From an uncultured Flavobacterium sp. (GTDB lineage: Bacteria > Bacteroidota > Bacteroidia > Flavobacteriales > Flavobacteriaceae), in contig NZ_CAMLIX010000019.1 of the NCBI RefSeq assembly GCF_946479975.1, positions 1 to 38,902 of the forward strand: 38,902 nucleotides of DNA. Direction: 5' to 3'. Shown piece by piece: positions 32,349-38,902 of this stretch (its first letter is position 1; every line of letters begins with the position of its first letter). The translations under genes were made by a program, and so were the position numbers. The notes under the pieces are model-generated. The model ran no database searches and was not told where the DNA came from. It saw only the letters and a list, made by a program, of their open reading frames with translations.

Positions 32349-33602
32349 TTATCTTCTAAAATCATTCAAAGATTTTTCTATAATCTCCAAACATTCCTGA
32401 ACCTGCTTTTCAGTCATTACCAAAGGTGGTGCCAGTCTAATTTTATTTCCGTGAGTTGGTTTTGCTAATAATCCGTTGTCTCTGAATTTTAGGCAGATTT
32501 CCCAAGCCAAATCAGATTCTTCGTCTGTGTTGATAACAATGGCATTCAGAAGACCTTTTCCGCGAACAAGCGTGATTAAATTGTTCTTTTCAGCAATTTT
32601 ATTTAATCCGTCTCTTAAAATTATTCCCAAACGTTCTGCGTTTTCTGCAAGTTTTTCGTCTTTAACAACTTCAAGAGCTGCAATGGCAACAGCTGCTGCA
32701 ACTGGATTTCCTCCAAAAGTAGATCCGTGTTGTCCTGGCTTAATCACATTCATGATTTCATCATTACACAAAACAGCCGATACTGGATAAACGCCACCAG
32801 AAATGGCTTTTCCTAAAATTAAAATATCCGGCTGCACATTTTCGTGATGAACGGCTAATAATTTTCCTGTACGCGCAATTCCGGTTTGAACCTCATCTGC
32901 AATAAAAAGTACATTATGTTTTTCGCAAAGTGCTTTCGCTTTCGCTAAATAACCTTCAGACGGAACATACACTCCTGCTTCGCCTTGAATTGGCTCAACC
33001 AAAAATCCAGCAATATTTTTTGATGCATTTAAAGCATTTTCAAGCGCTTCTAAATTGTCATATTCGATTTTAATGAAACCATCTGTAAAAGGTCCGAAGT
33101 TTTTACGCGCTGTTTCATCATTTGAAAATGAAATAATGGTAGTGGTTCTTCCGTGAAAATTATTCTCGCACACAATAACCTGCGCTTGATTTTCTGGAAT
33201 TCCTTTCACTTCATAAGCCCATTTTCTACAAACTTTAAGTGCTGTTTCTACTGCTTCAGCACCAGTATTCATTGGTAACACTTTATCAAAACCAAAATAT
33301 TTGGTTACATATTCTTCGTAGTTTCCTAATTTATCATTGTAAAAAGCACGCGAAGTCAAAGTCAGTTTTTGAGCTTGTTCTACCATTGCATTTACAATTT
33401 TTGGATGACAATGCCCTTGATTAACTGCAGAATAAGCAGATAAAAAATCAAAGTATTTCTTTCCGTCGACATCCCAAACGTAAACTCCTTCTCCACGCTC
33501 CAAAACTACCGGAAGCGGATGGTAATTATGAGCTCCATATTTATTCTCTTTTTCAATCAAAACTTCTGATTTCGACGAAAGTGCTTTTTCTGTACTTATC
33601 AT
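32349..33602 (-). CDS. rocD: Ornithine--oxo-acid transaminase
   Basis: The 417-residue class III PLP aminotransferase has [24 protein letters not shown] at the start, [43 protein letters not shown], and LGKAISGG with the PLP lysine K265. YHPLPVVL and [15 protein letters not shown] are typical of ornithine aminotransferase, which converts ornithine and 2-oxoglutarate to glutamate semialdehyde and glutamate. It is divergent from an Lrp/AsnC regulator with which it shares a large palindrome. A TATTTTTG -7 box lies at 33622-33629 on the minus strand. A remnant of its 3' end lies at 25904-25960. Confidence 0.93.
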   Translation of the reverse strand: MISTEKALSSKSEVLIEKENKYGAHNYHPLPVVLERGEGVYVWDVDGKKYFDFLSAYSAVNQGHCHPKIVNAMVEQAQKLTLTSRAFYNDKLGNYEEYVTKYFGFDKVLPMNTGAEAVETALKVCRKWAYEVKGIPENQAQVIVCENNFHGRTTTIISFSNDETARKNFGPFTDGFIKIEYDNLEALENALNASKNIAGFLVEPIQGEAGVYVPSEGYLAKAKALCEKHNVLFIADEVQTGIARTGKLLAVHHENVQPDILILGKAISGGVYPVSAVLCNDEIMNVIKPGQHGSTFGGNPVAAAVAIAALEVVKDEKLAENAERLGIILRDGLNKIAEKNNLITLVRGKGLLNAIVINTDEESDLAWEICLKFRDNGLLAKPTHGNKIRLAPPLVMTEKQVQECLEIIEKSLNDFRR

Positions 33603-33648
33603 AATCTGCTTTTTATTTTTACAAAAATATTAAAATTAATTTAATTTC

Positions 33649-33712
33649 GCTTTAAAATTTACATTTTGACTTAAAATTAATTAAAAATAAGTCAAAAATT
33701 ATATTTTAAAGC
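33649..33712. promoter_or_regulatory. 64-bp palindrome in the rocD/lrp divergent region
   Basis: Arms 33649-33673 and 33688-33712 match in 22 of 25 positions, including outer gctttaaaat/attttaaagc and inner ttttgactta/taagtcaaaa exactly, around a 14-nt AT-only centre. It sits between divergent rocD and the Lrp/AsnC gene, just upstream of the candidate rocD -7 box. An Lrp-family operator is the natural reading. Confidence 0.65.
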
Positions 33713-33823
33713 TTTAAAAAAGCTATATTTATTTTATTAGAAAACCCAATTCATAAACTGATTATTAAAAAAAAGAATTACTTTTATAAATCACAAAACG
33801 TAATTTTTAAACGATTTTATTGA

Positions 33824-34276
33824 ATGGATTTATTAGACGAATTTGATATTAATATTATTAAAGAATTAGAAAAAGACGGACGAATGGCTTTTTCTGCTAT
33901 TGCTGCTAATTTGAAAATATCAAATACAATGGTGCATCAGCGCATTAACAGAATGATCGAACAAGGTATAATTGGAGGCATAAAACCCATTATTCAGGAG
34001 AAGAAAATTGGTTACGACTGGGCGTCATTTACTGGAATTACCTTAAATAAAGATTCTGATTCTGACCGCATTATCGAAGCGCTGAAAGAGATTCCAGAAA
34101 TTACTGAATGTTATTATGTTACGGGTTCTTTTACTTTATACATTAAAATTATAGCCAAAAATCACGAGCATATGCGCCGTATTCTTTACGAGAAAATCGA
34201 CGGAATTCCTGGAATAGCAAAAACCGATTCGATTGTAGAATTGGGCTGTGCTTTTAAGAGGAATATTTCACTTTAA
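33824..34276 (+). CDS. Lrp/AsnC family transcriptional regulator
   Basis: The 150-residue protein has the standard layout: an N-terminal winged helix (DEFDINIIKELEKDGRMAFS, NTMVHQRINRMIEQGII) and a C-terminal RAM/AsnC ligand-binding domain (IPEITECYYVTGSFTLYIKI, GIPGIAKTDSIVELG). Such regulators sense amino acids and form octamers that wrap DNA. Its divergence from rocD and the shared palindrome suggest control of ornithine/arginine catabolism and of itself; the effector is not known from sequence. A clear intrinsic terminator follows after a mobile-like repeat. Confidence 0.92.
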   Translation: MDLLDEFDINIIKELEKDGRMAFSAIAANLKISNTMVHQRINRMIEQGIIGGIKPIIQEKKIGYDWASFTGITLNKDSDSDRIIEALKEIPEITECYYVTGSFTLYIKIIAKNHEHMRRILYEKIDGIPGIAKTDSIVELGCAFKRNISL

Positions 34277-34285
34277 AAAACACTT

Positions 34286-34475
34286 AGAGCCTGTTTAAAT
34301 TTTCTAATTTATTTTTGTACAACATATAAATATCTTTATAAAGATATATTTGAGGCGCCTATTTATAAAATAAGGTTATTCAACCACAAATTACACAAAT
34401 TTTCACAAATTGAATGAGCGGAAATTTGCGTAATTTGCGGTTAAAAATAGTTTAAATAAACTTTAAACAGGCTCT
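34286..34475. repeat. 190-bp MITE-like element with 14-nt terminal inverted repeats
   Basis: agagcctgtttaaa (34286-34299) and its exact reverse complement (34462-34475) bound a noncoding AT-rich element. An imperfect inner inverted repeat is also seen (accacaaattacacaaatt against aatttgcgtaatttgcggt). No clear target duplication flanks it and no transposase is present. Confidence 0.65.
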
Positions 34476-34503
34476 TATTTTATTAAAATAATATATACGT
34501 TAT

Positions 34504-34537
34504 AAACCTCACAATAATTTACTTGTGAGGTTTTTTT
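34504..34537 (+). terminator. Intrinsic terminator downstream of the Lrp/AsnC gene
   Basis: aaacctcacaa (34504-34514) pairs with ttgtgaggttt (34523-34533), and the T-run continues to 34537. The repeat element lies between it and the regulator gene. Confidence 0.75.
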
Positions 34538-34578
34538 GTAACATAATATTTCTGATATTTGTTAAAAATTGTCCAATT

Positions 34579-35352
34579 ATGAAAAATCACGTACTAATTT
34601 TATTCAGTGCAATCTTATTCTCTACTGCTATGAATGCGCAACTAAAACCAGTAAAATATAGCGAAGGAACTCAACAGCTGAATGGCTTATTTATAAAATC
34701 GGCTAAAAAAAGTGCCAATAATCCTGGTATTTTACTTTTGCCTGCCTGGCTCGGAATCGATAATGCTTCTAAAGGAATTGCCGAAGAATTATCTAAACTG
34801 GGCTATCACGTTTTTATCGCAGATATTTATGGAGAAGGAAACTATCCAAAAAATACTGGCGAAGCTGGAAAGCAAGCTGGTTTTTATAAAACAAATTACG
34901 AAGCGTATCAAAAACGCATTAATACTGCTTTGCAAGAATTAATAAAATCTGGCGCCAATGCAGATAATATTGTTGCAATTGGATATTGCTTTGGCGGAAC
35001 TGGAGTTTTAGAAGCTGCCAGAGGTCATTTGAACCTTAAAGGAGTGGCTTCATTTCACGGTGGTTTAGGAAAAGATGCCAGCAGAAAAACAGATGCCATT
35101 TCTACTAAAGTTTTAGTTTGCCACGGAGCAGATGATCCGTTTGTGCCAAAAGACGAAATTACAGCTTTTCAGCAGGAAATGCGTGATACTAAAGCAGATT
35201 GGCAGATGATTTATTATGCAAATTCTGTTCACTCTTTTACAAATCCAGAAGCTGGAAACGACAATTCTAAAGGCGCGGCTTATAATCCTGTTGCAGCAAA
35301 ACGCTCTTTTGATCATTTGCAGCTTTTCTTAAATGAAGTCCTGAAAAAATAA
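34579..35352 (+). CDS. Secreted dienelactone hydrolase family protein
   Basis: The ATG at 34579 gives 257 residues with a clean signal peptide (MKNHVLILFSAILFSTAMNA). An upstream in-frame ATG at 34525 would add residues before the signal and overlap the terminator region, so it is rejected. The alpha/beta hydrolase has the dienelactone hydrolase triad: C137 in GYCFGG, an Asp in CHGADDPFVP (185/186), and H218 in NSVHSFTNP. Such enzymes cleave small esters or lactones; the substrate is unknown. It is followed by two further plus-strand genes at short spacing. Confidence 0.9.
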   Translation: MKNHVLILFSAILFSTAMNAQLKPVKYSEGTQQLNGLFIKSAKKSANNPGILLLPAWLGIDNASKGIAEELSKLGYHVFIADIYGEGNYPKNTGEAGKQAGFYKTNYEAYQKRINTALQELIKSGANADNIVAIGYCFGGTGVLEAARGHLNLKGVASFHGGLGKDASRKTDAISTKVLVCHGADDPFVPKDEITAFQQEMRDTKADWQMIYYANSVHSFTNPEAGNDNSKGAAYNPVAAKRSFDHLQLFLNEVLKK

Positions 35353-35394
35353 TACCACATTAACTCCCACCAAAAACAAATCCTAAAATAACCA

Positions 35395-36396
35395 ATGTCA
35401 CACAGTAAAATTAGAGAAGATAAAACATGTTTAAATTGCAGGCACGTTGTGGATCAGAAATTCTGCCCCAACTGCGGACAGGAAAACAGCGACAGCCGAA
35501 AGACGTTTCATCATTTATTTATTCATTTTTTTGAAGATTTAACGCACTATGAAAATGCCTTTTGGAAAACGATAAAAAATCTTCTTTTTAAACCATCGAC
35601 TTTAACTAAAGAATATCTTTCTGGAAAAAGATTGTCTTATCTGGCTCCGGTTCGTCTTTACATCTTTATTAGTTTTATTACCTTTCTTTTAATTGCATTA
35701 TTTCCAAGTAATGTAAGTGATGAACTATCGAAAAATGACAAGGAAATCACATCTAATTTTGAAAAAGCAATTACAAAAGAAAAGGAAAACTGGAAGGAAA
35801 AATCATATTTAAAGTCGAAAACTCTTGACAAGTCTTATTTTCATTTGAAAACGATGAAAGAAATTGATTCCATCCAGAAATATGGAAAGGAAAGCGAAAA
35901 GTTAAATGCAACATCGTATTGGTTTTATGAAAAAGTCGTTCATGTTACTGAAAAATATACCAAAAAAGAAATAATTGTAAAATTCATAGAATCTTTTGGA
36001 CACAACATCCCCAAAATTCTATTTATAATTATGCCGTTTTTTGCTTTTTTCTTGTGGCTTTTTCATAATAAAAAGAAATGGTATTATTTTGATCACGGAA
36101 TTTTCACGCTTCATTACTTCTCTTTTCTCTTATTGATTTTTCTGATCATGTTTATTATAAATAGATTGATTGGTTTATTTGGCGAAGAAAGTCCGCTGTC
36201 TTTTATCTCATCAATTACTACGTTTATAGGAACAATTTGGATGTGTTACTATTTTTACCCTGCACATCATCGTTTTTATGGAGAATCTAGAATTGTATCA
36301 TTTGTAAAAAGTTTCTTTCTTTTTATTATAAACTCACTTTTTATTCTATTTTTACTTACTTTATACGTTCTTTACACATTTATTAATTTACACTAA
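35395..36396 (+). CDS. DUF3667 family membrane protein with N-terminal zinc ribbon
   Basis: The 333-residue protein starts with a zinc-ribbon-like segment (TCLNCRHVVDQKFCPNCGQ: C12, C15, C24, C27), then TFHHLFIHFFEDLTHYENAF and the DUF3667 core LLFKPSTLTKEYLSGKRLSY, LAPVRLYIFIS. About five membrane segments follow (near residues 85-105, and four in the C-terminal half) with a charged loop of about 100 residues between the first and second. The family is common in Bacteroidota and has no assigned function. It ends 9 nt before the M28 peptidase gene, so the two may be cotranscribed. Confidence 0.88.
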   Translation: MSHSKIREDKTCLNCRHVVDQKFCPNCGQENSDSRKTFHHLFIHFFEDLTHYENAFWKTIKNLLFKPSTLTKEYLSGKRLSYLAPVRLYIFISFITFLLIALFPSNVSDELSKNDKEITSNFEKAITKEKENWKEKSYLKSKTLDKSYFHLKTMKEIDSIQKYGKESEKLNATSYWFYEKVVHVTEKYTKKEIIVKFIESFGHNIPKILFIIMPFFAFFLWLFHNKKKWYYFDHGIFTLHYFSFLLLIFLIMFIINRLIGLFGEESPLSFISSITTFIGTIWMCYYFYPAHHRFYGESRIVSFVKSFFLFIINSLFILFLLTLYVLYTFINLH

Positions 36397-36405
36397 CTAC
36401 TAGGA

Positions 36406-37422
36406 ATGAAAAAACTACTCCTTTTATTATTAGTTGTTTCTGCGTATTCTTGTAAAACTGCGCAGTCAACAGCATCAAAAGACAATTCGGATCCAACCAA
36501 ATATGTTAAAGCAATTAGCGAGAAAGACCTAAAAGAAATGCTTTACACAATTGCCTCTGACGAAATGGAAGGCCGCGAAACGGGTTCTAAAGGACAGAAA
36601 AAAGCGGGTCTTTATATGATTGACCAATACAAAAAAAATGGTATCACTTTTCCAAAAGGTGCAGCTGATTACTATCAGCATATTCCTGCTGCTTTCTTAA
36701 ACGCAAAAAGAAATGAAAATTTACCAGATTCTGAAAACATCTGGGCCTATATCGAAGGTTCTGAAAAACCAAATGAAATTTTAGTTATTTCTGCTCATTA
36801 CGATCACGTCGGAATTAAAAATGGCGAAGTTTACAATGGAGCCGATGACGATGGTTCTGGAACTGTAGCGGTTATCGAAATGGCGAAAGCATTTGCTAAA
36901 GCTAAAAAACAAGGACACGGACCAAAACGTTCTATTCTTTTTCTTCATGTAACTGGAGAAGAACACGGTTTGCATGGTTCTCGTTTTTATTCTGAAAATC
37001 CGTTATTTCCAATTGCAAATACTATCGCCGATATCAACATTGATATGATTGGTCGTCGCGATGTGCCGCATGCTCAAACGAATAATTATGTTTACGTAAT
37101 TGGTGCAGACAGATTGTCGTCTGACTTGCACAATGCTGTTGTAGCTCAAAACGAGAAATACATCAAAATGGACTTAGATTTTAAGTTTAACGACCCTAAA
37201 GATCCAAATCATTTTTACGAGCGTTCTGATCACTACAACTTTGCAAAACACGGTATTCCGTCAATTTTCTTTTTCAATGGTGTTCACGAAGATTACCACG
37301 GAAAGGACGATACTCCAGAAAAAATCGAATATGATGCTTTAACCAAAAGAACAAAATTGGCTTTCGTTCTTGCTTGGGATTTAGCAAATAGAGAGAATAG
37401 ACCGGTAGTGGATAAGAAATAA
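36406..37422 (+). CDS. M28 family zinc metallopeptidase lipoprotein
   Basis: The 338-residue protein has a lipoprotein signal (LLLLLVVSAYSC, Cys16). Zinc ligands and catalytic residues of clan MH M28 are visible: H131 in SAHYDHVG, the bridging Asp in NGADDDGSGT (D147), EE in VTGEEHGLHGS (185-186), the Asp in NIDMIGR, and a late His in RSDHYNFAKHGIPSIFF. It is probably an aminopeptidase in the periplasm or outer membrane. It converges with rho across a region holding two terminators. Confidence 0.93.
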   Translation: MKKLLLLLLVVSAYSCKTAQSTASKDNSDPTKYVKAISEKDLKEMLYTIASDEMEGRETGSKGQKKAGLYMIDQYKKNGITFPKGAADYYQHIPAAFLNAKRNENLPDSENIWAYIEGSEKPNEILVISAHYDHVGIKNGEVYNGADDDGSGTVAVIEMAKAFAKAKKQGHGPKRSILFLHVTGEEHGLHGSRFYSENPLFPIANTIADINIDMIGRRDVPHAQTNNYVYVIGADRLSSDLHNAVVAQNEKYIKMDLDFKFNDPKDPNHFYERSDHYNFAKHGIPSIFFFNGVHEDYHGKDDTPEKIEYDALTKRTKLAFVLAWDLANRENRPVVDKK

Positions 37423-37484
37423 GATTCTAAGTTGCTAAGGTTCTGAGATACTAAGATTCTAAGTTTTCTCTTAGGAATGTTTAT

Positions 37485-37522
37485 AAAAAAAGGATGAGTT
37501 TTAAAAAACTCATCCTTTTTTT
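37485..37522. terminator. Bidirectional terminator 1 between M28 gene and rho
   Basis: An A-run then aggatgagtt pairs with aactcatcct then a T-run around a 6-nt loop, so it works in both directions. It lies 62 nt past the M28 stop. Confidence 0.85.
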
Positions 37523-37608
37523 ATATCTATTTATCTTCTCTACAGAAATCCTAAAAACTTACGCCCAAAAATCAATACCTTAAATGTTTTTTGCTCAGGA
37601 AATGTCAT

Positions 37609-37643
37609 AAAAAAAAGGATGAATTTAATTCATCCTTTTTTTT
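37609..37643. terminator. Bidirectional terminator 2 between M28 gene and rho
   Basis: An A-run then aggatgaatt pairs with aattcatcct then a T-run around a very small loop. It shares the aggatga core with the first one 124 nt away. It lies 73 nt past the rho stop on the minus strand. Confidence 0.85.
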
Positions 37644-37716
37644 GTTATATATTTTATTGCTCTTAATTACTTCGACTGCTAAAAAACTTAGAAACTTAGT
37701 ATCTTAGAACCTTCCC

Positions 37717-38902
37717 CTAGTCATTCATAGAAATCAAAAACTCTTCGTTATTTTTTGTTTTCTTGAAACGGTCGTTTACGAAGTCCATAGATTCTACTGG
37801 GTTCATATCTGATAGGTATTTACGCATAATCCACATTCTTTGTAGTGTTTTTTCGTCTAACAATAAATCGTCGCGACGTGTACTTGAAGACGTAAGATCG
37901 ATTGCTGGGAAAATACGTTTATTAGCTATCTTACGGTCTAATTGTAATTCCATGTTACCAGTTCCTTTAAATTCTTCGAAGATCACTTCGTCCATTTTAG
38001 AACCTGTTTCTGTTAATGCAGTTGCGATGATACTTAAAGAACCACCATTTTCTACATTTCTAGCCGCTCCAAAGAAACGTTTTGGTTTTTGTAATGCATT
38101 TGCATCAACACCTCCACTTAATACTTTTCCAGATGCTGGCTGAACTGTGTTATAAGCTCTTGCTAAACGTGTGATAGAATCTAATAAAATCACAACATCG
38201 TGACCACATTCTACTAAACGTTTTGCTTTTTCTAATACAATGTTTGCGATTTTTACGTGTTCTTGTGGCTCTCTATCAAAAGTAGAAGCGATAACCTCAC
38301 CACGAACACTTCTCTGCATATCTGTAACCTCCTCAGGACGCTCATCAATAAGAAGAACGATCAAATAAACTTCAGGATGGTTAGCTGCGATTGCGTTTGC
38401 AATATCTTTAAGAAGCATTGTTTTACCCGTTTTTGGCTGTGCAACGATCATACCACGTTGTCCTTTACCAATTGGAGAAAACAAATCTATAATTCTAGTT
38501 GAAACTGAACTTCCTTTTTCAGCAAGTTTAAATTTTTCTGAAGGGAAAACCGGAGTTAAATGTTCGAATGAAACTCTATCACGAACAACTTGCGGATCGT
38601 GGCCATTAATTTTTAATACACGAACCAAAGGAAAAAATTTCTCTCCTTCTTTTGGAGGGCGAACCACTCCTTTTACTGTATCTCCAGTTTTTAAACCAAA
38701 TAATCTGATTTGTGAAGTTGATAAATAAATATCATCTGGAGAAGCTAAATAATTATAATCTGATGAACGTAAAAATCCGTAACCGTCTGGCATCATTTCA
38801 AGAACACCTTCACTTTCGATGATTCCGTCAAATTCAAAATCTGAATCTCTGAAATTATTCTTTTTATTTTTATGATTAGGATTTTGATTGTTGTGATTTC
38901 CG
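37717..38902 (-). CDS. rho: Transcription termination factor Rho (N-terminus cut by window edge)
   Basis: The frame stays open to the right edge, adding 35 codons before the Met at 38796, so the gene is partial and that Met is not the start. The upstream part reads [16 protein letters not shown], then acidic [17 protein letters not shown], like the Asn/basic-rich insertion of Bacteroidota Rho. Then come the cold-shock-like RNA-binding domain ([36 protein letters not shown]), the Walker A region [15 protein letters not shown], the Walker [17 protein letters not shown], the Q/R-loop region and [18 protein letters not shown]. It is the RNA-driven helicase that ends untranslated transcripts. Confidence 0.95.
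   Translation of the reverse strand, partial: GNHNNQNPNHKNKKNNFRDSDFEFDGIIESEGVLEMMPDGYGFLRSSDYNYLASPDDIYLSTSQIRLFGLKTGDTVKGVVRPPKEGEKFFPLVRVLKINGHDPQVVRDRVSFEHLTPVFPSEKFKLAEKGSSVSTRIIDLFSPIGKGQRGMIVAQPKTGKTMLLKDIANAIAANHPEVYLIVLLIDERPEEVTDMQRSVRGEVIASTFDREPQEHVKIANIVLEKAKRLVECGHDVVILLDSITRLARAYNTVQPASGKVLSGGVDANALQKPKRFFGAARNVENGGSLSIIATALTETGSKMDEVIFEEFKGTGNMELQLDRKIANKRIFPAIDLTSSSTRRDDLLLDEKTLQRMWIMRKYLSDMNPVESMDFVNDRFKKTKNNEEFLISMND

Larger units (their letters stand above)
37438..37712. repeat. Inverted repeat framing the convergent M28-rho gap
   Basis: A 26-nt sequence at 37438-37463 (ending atactaagattctaag) is repeated inverted at 37687-37712, matching at 24 of 26 positions. Between them are two bidirectional terminators. 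The ctaag-rich composition is of a type seen near flavobacterial gene ends. Confidence 0.7.

Noticed and set aside
34525..34578. Longer start for the dienelactone hydrolase
   Set aside because: It would begin inside the T-run of a terminator and put extra residues before a clean signal peptide.

Overview
The window looks like chromosome of a Flavobacterium-type Bacteroidota. The signs are low GC, TAnnTTTG-type (-7) promoter elements, two SusC/SusD pairs, a Bacteroidota-style Rho with an Asn-rich N-terminal region, and the palindromic intergenic repeats familiar from flavobacteria. No tRNA, rRNA, CRISPR array or transposase gene was seen.

Region 1 (1-5832, minus strand) is a molybdenum-cofactor operon read right to left: moeA, mobA, cobA (siroheme methylase), moaD, a MoeB/rhodanese fusion, moaE, a moaC-mogA/moaB fusion, and the first 28 codons of moaA running off the left edge. 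It makes Moco, and cobA suggests it serves nitrate/nitrite assimilation enzymes outside the window. Three gaps inside the operon each hold a palindromic repeat of a different kind.

Region 2 (about 6184-25832, plus strand) holds two adjacent SusCD-sulfatase loci. The first is susC, susD, sulfatase A, a 39-residue membrane peptide, a fatty acid hydroxylase/sterol desaturase, a rhodanese and thioredoxin that look like one frameshifted gene, sulfatase B and a YeiH-type putative sulfate exporter. The second is susC, susD and sulfatase C. There are no glycoside hydrolases, so this looks like sulfur scavenging from organosulfates rather than polysaccharide use. Each locus starts with the same leader: a 36-nt identical block covering the -7 element and initial transcript, a 28-codon ORF ending in CYMC-x-C, a spacer, a 10-codon Cys-containing ORF and a conserved hairpin, then susC. 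This duplicated leader is the best candidate for an undescribed system: a cysteine-codon sensing device controlling sulfatase-linked transport.

Region 3 (25904-32177, minus strand) is an accessory module: VgrG, a small protein of unknown function, a 622-residue cargo protein with a toxin-like C-terminal half, a lipoprotein that may be the immunity factor, and an LRR protein. It reads as an orphan type VI secretion (T6SS, Bacteroidota subtype iii) cargo island. A decayed 57-bp copy of the 3' end of rocD lies at its far edge while intact rocD lies at the other, which suggests how the island arrived.

Region 4 (32291-38902) is core-like: rocD with a divergent Lrp/AsnC regulator sharing a 64-bp palindrome, a short MITE-like repeat, a secreted dienelactone hydrolase, a DUF3667 membrane protein, an M28 metallopeptidase lipoprotein, and convergent rho, which is truncated by the right edge.
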